Source of the DNA: Solibacteraceae bacterium
GTDB lineage: Bacteria > Acidobacteriota > Terriglobia > Bryobacterales > Bryobacteraceae
Length of the DNA stretch: 64,000 nt
Direction of reading: 5' to 3'
NCBI GenBank assembly: GCA_021324015.1
Contig: JAJPJX010000159.1
Span: 1 to 64,000 of the forward strand
Both the position numbers and the translations under genes were made by a program. Below the pieces are notes generated by a model. The model made no database searches. It was given only the letters and a program-made list of their open reading frames with translations, and was not told where the DNA came from. Shown here piece by piece: positions 10,101-16,735 of this stretch. Positions within the stretch are counted from its first letter, which is position 1. Each line of letters starts with the position of its first letter.

Positions 10101-10485
10101 CAAGGACCAGTCGCAGACGGCTCTGGGCCAGGATCGTGCCGAGATCAGCGGTCCGGCCCAGGGTGGGACGGCCTGCGGTTCGGCCGCGCCCTGTGTCAAC
10201 TTTCTCAATCCCGCCTCGTTCCACCAGCCCGCCATCGGGACTTTCGGCAACGTGGGGCGCAACTCCGTCAATGGACCGGGGCTGTTCAACTGGGACATGG
10301 CCTGCATGAAGAACTTCCCGTTCCATGAACGCTTCCGCTTCCAACTACGGGCAGAGTTTTTCAACATCTTCAACACGGTGAATTTCGCTGACCCGTCCAC
10401 GACCTTAAGTTCGGCCGGTTTCGGCAGCATCCGCGCCGCCAACGACCCACGGATCAGCCAACTCGCGCTAAAGTTTTATTTCTGA
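7177..10485 (+). CDS. TonB-dependent receptor with N-terminal carboxypeptidase-regulatory domain, second copy
   Basis: An 1102-residue outer membrane receptor. It has a signal peptide (about residues 1-24, ending LMFAQ), a regulatory beta-sandwich (ASLQGTITDPTGAVVPAAKV to about residue 110), a plug with LPLNGRNAAELSYL, a sequence pattern shared across Oar-like receptors, and a long barrel ending LALKFYF. A GGGGAG ribosome binding site precedes ATG 7177. It lies 124 bp after a receptor of the same class but the barrels differ along most of their length, so they are divergent paralogues and probably bind different ligands. Only 12 bp separate it from the GH39-like gene, suggesting one transcript for receptor and enzymes. 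Confidence 0.88.
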   Translation: MHLLRKRLQAAFFGLAACGLMFAQGTASLQGTITDPTGAVVPAAKVTVTQVNTRLTRTVASNAQGNYLIPGLAPADYTLSVEAPGFRTFTRKGITLLTDQSATVSVTMELGQASEAVTVEASATLVDTVTGTQKQVVNQTQMVELPLNGRNAAELSYLVAGASPSPNGGALQGVSKQFPSQIVVSTNGVQQDQVSYQLDGGPYNDEFFSTNLPFPFPDALQEFSVQTSNYGAQYGSNAGGVVNIVTKSGTNALHGDVFEFNRNAVFNARNFFASSRDQLKRNQFGFTLGGPLVIPKLYNGRDRTFWFFGYQGTRLRNISNSSSAFVPTQQDLAGDFSAFLDPTSPANPLRKAAQIVDPKSGQPFPGNQIPASRFDPAALGMTKYLPKVGGNGLVFYRNPVRQNLDEAVERFDHAFSSADRLTVRGTWNDFVVQSVYDPTNLVSLAGGSEITSQNYIVHETHIFRPNLLNDVSVTYWRLKSSRGPAAGAPNVADFGVQGIYQTQPKTIGSVSVSGFFGVSEVPLAAFVRQGNGFTDDLSWVRGRHELRFGVNLEKSRFDLVNNFGADGFFTFTSDVTNLAMASFMLGYLRTFQQQGGQPENIRDTFIGVYAQDSFRATRRLTINYGLRYEPAIPWDEIRGRINYFRPSNYYGGVESQVFPNAPVGLLFHGDPGVPSRIGLTPDYKIFMPRVGFAYDVFGDGKTSLRGGGGIFYNTRMGGDLLNTVAGAVVPFVPQLSITEPQGSFSNPLLGVANPFPAPATPPKNSTFSKPVVVETVDGAQSVQQTPRVYNWNLSIERQVGNGWLVRAAYVGTHGSHIRELVQLNPAVYIPGSTLSPDARRVFPGYGSITQQTMDVNSFYNGGQFSLEKRFAQSGFLHGLTMLANYTWSKAIDTLPVNAGVENTGVSTIPFWMPGRRNFDRGRSDFDHRHRMVISYNMPLPALSGANRLARAAFGSWEMSGIWTVQSADALTILAGKDQSQTALGQDRAEISGPAQGGTACGSAAPCVNFLNPASFHQPAIGTFGNVGRNSVNGPGLFNWDMACMKNFPFHERFRFQLRAEFFNIFNTVNFADPSTTLSSAGFGSIRAANDPRISQLALKFYF

Positions 10486-10497
10486 CGAGGAGGCTAT

Positions 10498-11895
10498 ATG
10501 CTTCGAAGTGTCGCGTGCTGCGCGGCCGTGGCGTTTTTTGCGGCGGCTGCCGCCGGCGAAGGACGCTCCGTGCAGGTGAAGGTGCGCCTGGACCAGTCGC
10601 TCGGACCCATGGAGATGGACCGCTTTGCACTCGGCCAGGGAGGGCTGTCCGAAGAACCCATCTTCGCCAGCCGCATCCCGGAGGTCCGCGCGCTGCGGCC
10701 GCGGGTGATTCGCCTGTTTCTGCAAGAGTATTTCAACCTGCTTCCCGCGCCCGGCCGGTACCACTGGACGACCCTGGATGCGGCCGTCGAGACCATCCTC
10801 AAGACCGGGGCGAAGCCGCTGATGTGCATCGCCTTCAAGCCCCCCGTTCTGTTCCCGAAGATCGACCAGGACGTCGTCGAGCCCACCAGCTATGAGGCCT
10901 GGGAACAGCTCATTTACAACCTGGTGAAACACTACCAGGAGCGCGGCGCAGGGATCCGCTATTGGGAAGTGGCCAACGAGCCGGATATCGGAGAGAGCGG
11001 CGGCTGCCCTTATCGCTTCCAGCCCGAGAGCTACAACCGCTACTACACGCATACCGTGCGAGCCATCCTGCGCGCCGACCCGAAGGCCCGCGTGGGGGGT
11101 CCGGCGCTGGCCAATTCCAACTCGCCCCTGCTTCCGGCTCTGCTGGACTACTGCGAGCGCACAAAGGTCCCCCTGCACTTCGTCTCCTGGCACATCTATA
11201 CCAGCGATCCACTGCGCCTCCGGGGCACTATCGACCACACCCGCGCGCTGCTGGCCAAACACCCGAGCCTGCGTTTGGAGACCTTCCTGGACGAATGGAA
11301 CATGTCCTTTTCGAATCCGGTAGTGGATCCCCGGTTTCAGCCCTGTTACCTGGCCGAAGTGGCCTGGCAGATGCGCGAGGGTGGACTGGACTACTCCTGC
11401 TACTACCACATCCGCGACTACCATATCGAGCCGGCCGCCTTCGCCCGCTTCATGTCGCCGCACGGAGTCGCCCTGATGACCAAGTGGTGGAACCAGATGT
11501 CCCAGTTCGACGGACTGTTCGATTACCAGGACCACGTGCGCCCGGCCTACTTCACCTTCCGGCTGCTATCGCGCCTCACCGGTGAGCGGCTCGCGCTGGA
11601 GTCCGCGGACTCCTCGGTGCACGGCTTCGCCTCGCACGATGCCGCCCTGGGGCGCTACAACATCCTGCTCTGGAATTTCTCGCCATCGCCCGCGGCCGTC
11701 CAACTGAAAGTCGCCGGAGCGCCCTCCAAACTCGCCGGGCGACAGCTTGTGCTGGACGCCGTGCACCCCAGCGACGACGAGAACAACCGCCTTCGGCCGG
11801 AGCGCGCTCTCGCGGCAGACCCCGGCAGCACCGAGATGAAAGTGGACCTGGAGCCCTACGGGGTGACGCTGTTGTTCCTGGACCTCGGCCGCTGA
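10498..11895 (+). CDS. GH39-like glycoside hydrolase (beta-xylosidase family), secreted
   Basis: A 465-residue protein with a signal peptide (LRSVACCAAVAFFAAAAAG). The fold is a clan GH-A barrel: the acid/base motif VANEPD places Glu161 and the second catalytic motif FLDEWNM places Glu266 as the nucleophile, a spacing normal for the clan. The segment HFVSWHIYTSDP and the early RLFLQEYFNLLP are GH39-like; this family contains beta-xylosidases and alpha-L-iduronidases. A C-terminal beta-sandwich (about 375-465) is usual for GH39. The ribosome binding site GAGGAGG precedes ATG 10498. It stands directly behind two TonB receptors and before an esterase, consistent with a plant-polymer locus. The substrate is not proven by sequence. 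Confidence 0.78.
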   Translation: MLRSVACCAAVAFFAAAAAGEGRSVQVKVRLDQSLGPMEMDRFALGQGGLSEEPIFASRIPEVRALRPRVIRLFLQEYFNLLPAPGRYHWTTLDAAVETILKTGAKPLMCIAFKPPVLFPKIDQDVVEPTSYEAWEQLIYNLVKHYQERGAGIRYWEVANEPDIGESGGCPYRFQPESYNRYYTHTVRAILRADPKARVGGPALANSNSPLLPALLDYCERTKVPLHFVSWHIYTSDPLRLRGTIDHTRALLAKHPSLRLETFLDEWNMSFSNPVVDPRFQPCYLAEVAWQMREGGLDYSCYYHIRDYHIEPAAFARFMSPHGVALMTKWWNQMSQFDGLFDYQDHVRPAYFTFRLLSRLTGERLALESADSSVHGFASHDAALGRYNILLWNFSPSPAAVQLKVAGAPSKLAGRQLVLDAVHPSDDENNRLRPERALAADPGSTEMKVDLEPYGVTLLFLDLGR

Positions 11896-11954
11896 CCAAG
11901 CTTACTGAACCGCGGCCTGACAGGAGGCGGTGTCCTTCGATTTCTTACAACGTG

Positions 11955-11960
11955 TATACT
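11955..11960 (+). promoter_or_regulatory. -10-like hexamer TATACT before the esterase gene
   Basis: TATACT matches the sigma70 -10 consensus at five of six bases. No good -35 lies 16-18 bases upstream. Transcription from here would begin near 11967, which argues for the GTG at 11982 rather than the upstream GTG at 11952 as the start of the esterase. Confidence 0.35.
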
Positions 11961-11981
11961 AAGTTTTCCACGGAGACGGCC

Positions 11982-13085
11982 GTGCCTAAGATTCTGCCGT
12001 GCGCTTTTCTTCTTGCTGCTGTTTTCGCTCTGGCGCAGCCGGAAGCCCCCTGGCAGCCCTTCGAGATTCACCCCGACCGCAGCATCACGTTCCGCCTCAA
12101 GGCGCCCCAGGCAAGCGAGGTAAAACTCTCGGGAGACTTCGTGCAGGGCCCGCAGGATCTGCGCAAGGACGAGCAAGGCGTATGGACCGCCACCTTCGGC
12201 CCGCTCGATCCGGCGATCTACAGCTACACGTACACCATCGACGGGGTGCGTGCTCCGGATCCGGCTAATCCGTATTTGCAGCCCGGCGTCCGCTCCGCCT
12301 CCTCGCTGTTCGAAATTCGCGGCGAGAGCGCGGCCTTTTATGATCCGCAGCCAGTGCCTCACGGCGAGGTGCACGTGCACTGGTACGAGTCCAAGGCGAT
12401 CGGCGCCTTGCGCAGCGTGCATGTGTATACGCCTCCCGGCTACAACCCCAGGAGCGGCCGCTATCCGGTGCTGTACCTGCTCCACGGCGCCGGCGACACC
12501 GACGGAGGCTGGGTGGACATTGGCCGAGCCAACCTCATCCTCGATAACCTGATCGCCGCGGACCAGGCCAAACCCATGGTGGTGGTCATGCCCTTCGGCC
12601 ATCCCTTTCCCGCCGTAGGCTTCGGCCAGCCGCCCGGCGGCCGCCCGGACCGCTCGCTCTTCGCTCAGGATCTGGTCGAGCAAGTCATGCCCATGGTCGA
12701 AAAGGCCTATCGCATCTCCGCCCGGCCCGAGGACCGCGCCCTGGCGGGACTCTCGATGGGCGGCGGGCAGTCCGTCACCATCGGCCTTACCCATCTTGAC
12801 CGTTTCCGCTGGATCGGTGTCTTCAGCGCCGGCCTGTTCGGGCAAGAGGATTGGGAAGCGATGTTCGCCGGCGCATTTGCCGACCCCACGGTCACCAACA
12901 AGAAGCTGCGGCTGTTCTGGATCGGCTGCGGCAAGTCCGACCGGGTACTCGAGTCCGCCCAAAAGCTGGACCAGTTGCTGGCCAAACACGAGATCCGTCA
13001 CACCTTCACCATCAGTGAGGGCGCCCACACCTGGCGCGTCTGGCGAAACTACCTGCATGAGTTTACGCCGCTGCTGTTCCGATGA
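11982..13085 (+). CDS. Secreted esterase with N-terminal CBM48-like domain (feruloyl/acetyl-xylan esterase type)
   Basis: A 367-residue protein from GTG 11982, chosen because a clean signal peptide follows (VPKILPCAFLLAAVFALAQ) and a GGAG lies upstream. Residues about 25-115 form the CBM48/E-set domain found at the front of such esterases (ITFRLKAPQASEVKLSGDF, then YSYTYTIDG). The remainder is an alpha/beta-hydrolase of the esterase D/putative esterase family: YPVLYLLHGAGD forms the oxyanion region, GLSMGGG holds the nucleophile Ser258, and GAHTWRVW holds the catalytic His349. Relatives remove feruloyl or acetyl groups from xylan, which fits the neighbouring GH39-like enzyme. Exact substrate is inference. 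Confidence 0.78.
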   Translation: MPKILPCAFLLAAVFALAQPEAPWQPFEIHPDRSITFRLKAPQASEVKLSGDFVQGPQDLRKDEQGVWTATFGPLDPAIYSYTYTIDGVRAPDPANPYLQPGVRSASSLFEIRGESAAFYDPQPVPHGEVHVHWYESKAIGALRSVHVYTPPGYNPRSGRYPVLYLLHGAGDTDGGWVDIGRANLILDNLIAADQAKPMVVVMPFGHPFPAVGFGQPPGGRPDRSLFAQDLVEQVMPMVEKAYRISARPEDRALAGLSMGGGQSVTIGLTHLDRFRWIGVFSAGLFGQEDWEAMFAGAFADPTVTNKKLRLFWIGCGKSDRVLESAQKLDQLLAKHEIRHTFTISEGAHTWRVWRNYLHEFTPLLFR

Positions 13086-13109
13086 AATCCGGTTTCCAGG
13101 AGGCCACCC

Positions 13110-14066
13110 ATGAATCGACGAAGCTTTCTCCTCTCCTCCGCGGCCCTCACCGCGGAGTTCCGGTCTTTGGCCGATGCGCCCATGCCCATGGCCACGCTCG
13201 GCAAAAGCGGTCTGCACGTCAGCCGCATGACGCTGGGCGGCTACCATATGCGCGTACGCGGCGAGGATGAGGGGATCCGCATCATCCACCGGGCCATGGA
13301 TCTGGGCATCAACATGTTTGACTGCGCGCACCTGTATCACGACGGCCAGAGCGAGATCACTTACGGCAAGGCGCTCCAGGGCGGGCGGCGCCAGAAGATC
13401 CTGCTGATGACCAAGGCCCACCTGCGCAGCCGCGACGAGGCCATGCGCCAGCTTGAAGAGAGCCTCCGGCGCATGCGCACGGACTACCTGGACCTGTGGC
13501 AGTGCCACCAGGTGAGCACCCAGGCCGAAGTGGACCAGATTTTTGGCCCCCATGGCGCGCTCGAAGCTTTCGTACAAGCCAAACAACAGGGCAAGGTGCG
13601 GCACATCGGCTTCACTGGCCACCATGATCCGGCCGTGCACCAGCGCCTGCTGGATGGCTATGACGGATGGGAGACCGCGCAGCATCCCGTCAACCTCGTG
13701 GATCCGCACTACCTCAGCTTCATCCACTCCGTGCTACCCAACATTCGCCGGAAGGGCCTCGGGCTGCTGGCCATGAAGAGCAATGCCATCGGCGGAATCA
13801 CGAAGAACCACGTGGCCACCATCCCCGAGTGCCTGCGCTTCACCTGGAGCCAGGATATCGACACGCTGGTCTCCGGCGTCGAAACCGTCGAGCAGCTCGA
13901 GCAGAATGTGCTGGTCTGCAAGACCTTCCAGCGCATGTCCGAGAAGGAAATGGAGACTCTGCTCAGCCGCACCCGGAGAGGTCCGATCGGCGTCCAGGTG
14001 GAAGGCTACAAGAAAGGCGAAAAGGGAGCCCGCCTGCGCCGGCACTGGGATGGGGAACCCGCGTAG
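13110..14066 (+). CDS. Aldo/keto reductase with Tat-type leader
   Basis: A 318-residue NADPH-type aldo/keto reductase. The start carries a short twin-arginine-like leader (NRRSFLLSSAAL), unusual for a usually cytoplasmic family but common in soil acidobacteria. The catalytic tetrad is visible: Asp71 and Tyr76 in FDCAHLY, Lys102 in MTKAH, and His133 in WQCHQV. The C-terminal cofactor segment (TLVSGVETVEQLEQN) is conserved. AGGAGG precedes ATG 13110, 24 bp after the esterase stop, so it probably closes the glycan locus as an exported sugar or aldehyde oxidoreductase. The substrate is unknown. Confidence 0.82.
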   Translation: MNRRSFLLSSAALTAEFRSLADAPMPMATLGKSGLHVSRMTLGGYHMRVRGEDEGIRIIHRAMDLGINMFDCAHLYHDGQSEITYGKALQGGRRQKILLMTKAHLRSRDEAMRQLEESLRRMRTDYLDLWQCHQVSTQAEVDQIFGPHGALEAFVQAKQQGKVRHIGFTGHHDPAVHQRLLDGYDGWETAQHPVNLVDPHYLSFIHSVLPNIRRKGLGLLAMKSNAIGGITKNHVATIPECLRFTWSQDIDTLVSGVETVEQLEQNVLVCKTFQRMSEKEMETLLSRTRRGPIGVQVEGYKKGEKGARLRRHWDGEPA

Positions 14067-14096
14067 GATTGCCGCGTCTGAGGAGGTCTGGTCCCG

Positions 14097-14375
14097 ATGC
14101 TGGCGATACGCACGCAGCAGATGCAGTCCATGGCGGACGCCACGCCTGGGACCCCGCTGATCGTGCCGTGCGACCCTGCATGGATCGAAGTTCGGCTGGT
14201 GGACATGGAGAACCGTCCGGTTGCGGGGGAGAAATATCGCGTCCGCCTGCCCGACCTTTCCATCAGGGAAGGCTCGCTCGACGGCGATGGCAAAGTGCGC
14301 CTGGAGGGAATCCTGGCCGGGCAGTGTCAGGTCTGCTTTCCCAATCTCGACAGCAGAGAATGGCGGAGTCCTTAA
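14097..14375 (+). CDS. Small regulatory beta-sandwich protein, injection-system accessory type
   Basis: A 92-residue protein without a signal peptide. Residues about 26-85 read as a carboxypeptidase-regulatory/transthyretin-like unit (WIEVRLVDMENRPVAGEKYR, then a GSLDGDGKVRLEGI turn and CQVCFPNLD). From memory of the family, this module recurs in small proteins beside VgrG/PAAR-type spike genes of type VI and related contractile systems. A GAGGAGG site precedes the ATG. It opens a five-gene cassette; a similar unit is embedded in the large protein at 15275-16735. No VgrG, PAAR or sheath gene is present in the window. Confidence 0.6.
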   Translation: MLAIRTQQMQSMADATPGTPLIVPCDPAWIEVRLVDMENRPVAGEKYRVRLPDLSIREGSLDGDGKVRLEGILAGQCQVCFPNLDSREWRSP

Positions 14376-14434
14376 ATCTGGCATAAAATACATCCCATCG
14401 CGGCGGCGCAAAAACCGCTTGGCCAGGAGGAGGG

Positions 14435-14614
14435 ATGCGGCCGCAATTCAATCTGGACCGGCCCAGTGTCCCCAATCCGGAGGACGTGCCGCAATTCGAA
14501 CCCTCCGGATACGACGAGAGCCCCAATCCGCTCGAAGTCCGGATCACCGCCGCCAGCACGATCGAACAAGCCCGGCAAATTCTTGCCGAGGCGGAAACTG
14601 CGCCGGAGGAGTAG
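14435..14614 (+). CDS. 59-residue hypothetical protein of the injection-system cassette
   Basis: A short open frame preceded by a very strong AGGAGGAGGG ribosome binding site and ending at TAG 14612-14614, immediately followed by the ATG of the next gene at 14615. The product is acidic, Pro-rich in its first half (RPSVPNPEDVPQFEP) and helical in its second (ASTIEQARQILAEAE). No signal peptide or known motif is seen. The ribosome binding site and zero-gap coupling argue that it is a real gene, perhaps an adaptor or chaperone, but its function cannot be read from sequence. Confidence 0.6.
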   Translation: MRPQFNLDRPSVPNPEDVPQFEPSGYDESPNPLEVRITAASTIEQARQILAEAETAPEE

Positions 14615-15262
14615 ATGCCGGTTAGACACGTGGTGCGGCAGGGTGAGCACGGATCCGCCATCGCCGAAAAGTACGGGTTCGCCCGCCTGAGGACGGTTTG
14701 GTCGGACCCGGCCAATGCGGGTCTGCGCGAGAAGCGCCAGACCCCCGACATCCTTCTGCCCGGAGACGAAGTGGCGATTCCGGACAAGGCGGCCCGCGAC
14801 GAGCCGGCCGGGACCGGCCAGTCACACACCTTCGTGCTCCTGGCCGATCAGGTGCGGGTGCGTCTCCGGGTACGGGATCTGGCGGGCAGCCCCCTGGCCG
14901 GTCATCCTTGCCAGTTCACGGTCGAAGACCGGCCAGCGATTTGCTCCACGGATGAGAATGGCGTCATCGATAGCCCGGCCTCGCGGTCAGTAGCCAAAGC
15001 CCGGCTGCGCATCGATGACAGCGACTTCGACGTGGACGTGGGCCGCCTGGATCCGATCGAGGAAGATAGCGGCTGGCAGGCGCGCCTGATCAATCTCGGC
15101 TACCTGGAGAAGCCCGATCCCTCTCTTTCGGCGCAGGCACAGATACGCACCCGCGAACTGCAGGCGGCGATCGAGGAATTCCAGTGCGATCAGGGCTTGC
15201 CGCTCACCGGCGCCATGGATGATGCTACGGTGTCGGCGCTGCGCGACGTTCACGGCTGTTGA
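14615..15262 (+). CDS. LysM-like plus peptidoglycan-binding protein, contractile injection accessory
   Basis: A 215-residue protein without a signal peptide. Residues 5-57 form a LysM-like unit of the type seen in phage tail and injection-system proteins (HVVRQGEHGSAIAEKYGF, ending LLPGDEVAIPD). Residues about 75-140 form a regulatory beta-sandwich (VRVRLRVRDLAGSPLAGHPC). Residues about 158-214 form a peptidoglycan-binding domain (LINLGYLE, FQCDQGLPLTGAMDDATVSAL). This LysM/sandwich/PGB order is common next to VgrG and PAAR genes, where such proteins are thought to help attach or load spike-associated cargo. It is coupled to the 59-residue gene and lies 12 bp before the OmpA-like gene. Confidence 0.7.
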   Translation: MPVRHVVRQGEHGSAIAEKYGFARLRTVWSDPANAGLREKRQTPDILLPGDEVAIPDKAARDEPAGTGQSHTFVLLADQVRVRLRVRDLAGSPLAGHPCQFTVEDRPAICSTDENGVIDSPASRSVAKARLRIDDSDFDVDVGRLDPIEEDSGWQARLINLGYLEKPDPSLSAQAQIRTRELQAAIEEFQCDQGLPLTGAMDDATVSALRDVHGC

Positions 15263-15274
15263 GGGCCGGCTCGC

Positions 15275-16735
15275 ATGGGAAACCTGGTCTCGCTCGACCT
15301 TGACAGCGCCGAGGCAGGCCGTGCCGGCGCTCACCCGAAGGCCACCCCGTTCCGGGTCTTCGCGGCGCCCGCCTCGCAGGGCTCGCCCGTGCAATTCAAT
15401 ACCATTGAGCCCGGGCTCTTCTCGATCGCCTGCTGGCGCATGGATGACGCCCGGTTCGACTTCGATTCCTCCTTCATCCGGCCCGAGGCGAAGAAGGAGA
15501 TTGGCTTGCTCGCCGCCGTGGTAAAGAGCCAGCCGGGCAGTCCGCTGTCGATATTCGGGCACGCCGACCCCACCGGGAGCGACGAGTACAACAAGGTGCT
15601 CAGCGGCCGCCGCGCGCTGGCTGTATACGCGCTGCTCGTCCGGGACGCGGGCCGGTGGGAAGAATTGTACAGCCAGCCGTTCGGCGGCGATCAATGGACC
15701 CGGCAGCAGCTTCGCCTGGTGCTCGAGACCATTCCGTCGTCGAGCGGGCCGCCCTATGCCGCCTCTGATCCGCCCCCGGCCACCCCCATGACCGACGCCG
15801 TGGCCGCATTTCAGGGGGAACACGGCCTCGCCGTGGACGGCGATGCCGGGCCGAAGACCCGGCACGAGTTGTTCCTGGCGTACATGGACTGGCTCTGCGG
15901 CGGCGATGCCCTGCACCTCGAGCCCTCGGATTTCCTGGGCGGCGGCGCCGACTCCGGGGGCAAGGGTGACGTGCAGGGCTGCTCTGAACATAACCCTACC
16001 CTGGTGTTTTCACGGGAGGAGGCGCAGCGGTTTCAGGACTCTGCTCTGCGCAAGCAGCGAGACGCCGAGAACTCGCCGAACCGCCGCGTGGTGATCTTCT
16101 TCTTCGATCCCGGCCTTCGGGTGGACCAGGCAAGCTGGCCCTGCCCCCGCGTGAAAGAGGATTCGACCGGATGCAAGGCGAGGTTTTGGTCGGACGGCGA
16201 CGAGCGGCGGAGCCCGCAGGACACGCGCCGCACCTACGAGGATAGCGGCGACACCTTCGCCTGCCGTTTCTACGATCGCCTGGCCATGAAATCCCCCTGC
16301 GAGGCATCCCTGCCCCTGGCGTCCTTCGATGTGCGGCTCGTGGATTTCGACAAAGACCCCATCGGGGGCGCTCCGTTCCGTATCCTGCAAGGCGCCGGTG
16401 TGCGCCGCGGACACGCGGATGACGAGGGCTGGATCACCGTGCAGGCGCTGCGCCGTCCAGACAAGCTGACCATCGAGTGGACCCTGCCCGACCAGGAGGA
16501 CAACGAGCAGTATCCATTCAGCCGCGAGTTCTTCGTCGATGTCGGTAGCGACGATTCCTCCGACGACAAACGCCTGTTCAACCTGGGCTACCTCAACAAG
16601 GAACGGAAAATTAATGTGCGCGCCTACCAGCGGGACTTCGGGCACGATGTCACCGGCAATATTGAAGACATCCGCGACGAACTCCGGGCATTCCACGACG
16701 GCGGCGCGCGGCCGGCGGGAGGCCAGGCCGCATGA
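15275..16735 (+). CDS. OmpA-like/peptidoglycan-binding multidomain protein of the injection cassette
   Basis: A 486-residue protein with no signal peptide, which is odd for an OmpA-domain protein and points to delivery by another route. Residues 58-125 are OmpA-like (FDFDSSFIRPEA, then GHADPTGSDEYNKVLSGRRA, the peptidoglycan-contact loop). Residues about 165-205 are a PG-binding unit (FQGEHGLAVDGDAGPKTRHEL). A Cys-containing region of unknown fold follows (about 230-345). Residues about 350-412 repeat the beta-sandwich module of the cassette (FDVRLVDFDKDPIGGAPFRI). A second, degenerate PG-binding unit ends the protein (LFNLGYLNKE, YQRDFGHDVTGNIEDI). The stop overlaps the ATG of the zincin-like gene by four bases. 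Confidence 0.7.
   Translation: MGNLVSLDLDSAEAGRAGAHPKATPFRVFAAPASQGSPVQFNTIEPGLFSIACWRMDDARFDFDSSFIRPEAKKEIGLLAAVVKSQPGSPLSIFGHADPTGSDEYNKVLSGRRALAVYALLVRDAGRWEELYSQPFGGDQWTRQQLRLVLETIPSSSGPPYAASDPPPATPMTDAVAAFQGEHGLAVDGDAGPKTRHELFLAYMDWLCGGDALHLEPSDFLGGGADSGGKGDVQGCSEHNPTLVFSREEAQRFQDSALRKQRDAENSPNRRVVIFFFDPGLRVDQASWPCPRVKEDSTGCKARFWSDGDERRSPQDTRRTYEDSGDTFACRFYDRLAMKSPCEASLPLASFDVRLVDFDKDPIGGAPFRILQGAGVRRGHADDEGWITVQALRRPDKLTIEWTLPDQEDNEQYPFSREFFVDVGSDDSSDDKRLFNLGYLNKERKINVRAYQRDFGHDVTGNIEDIRDELRAFHDGGARPAGGQAA

Noticed and set aside
11856-13727. Long minus-strand frame across the esterase and reductase genes
   Set aside because: The plus strand shows two catalytic enzymes with complete motifs; the minus frame has no motif and spans a gene boundary.
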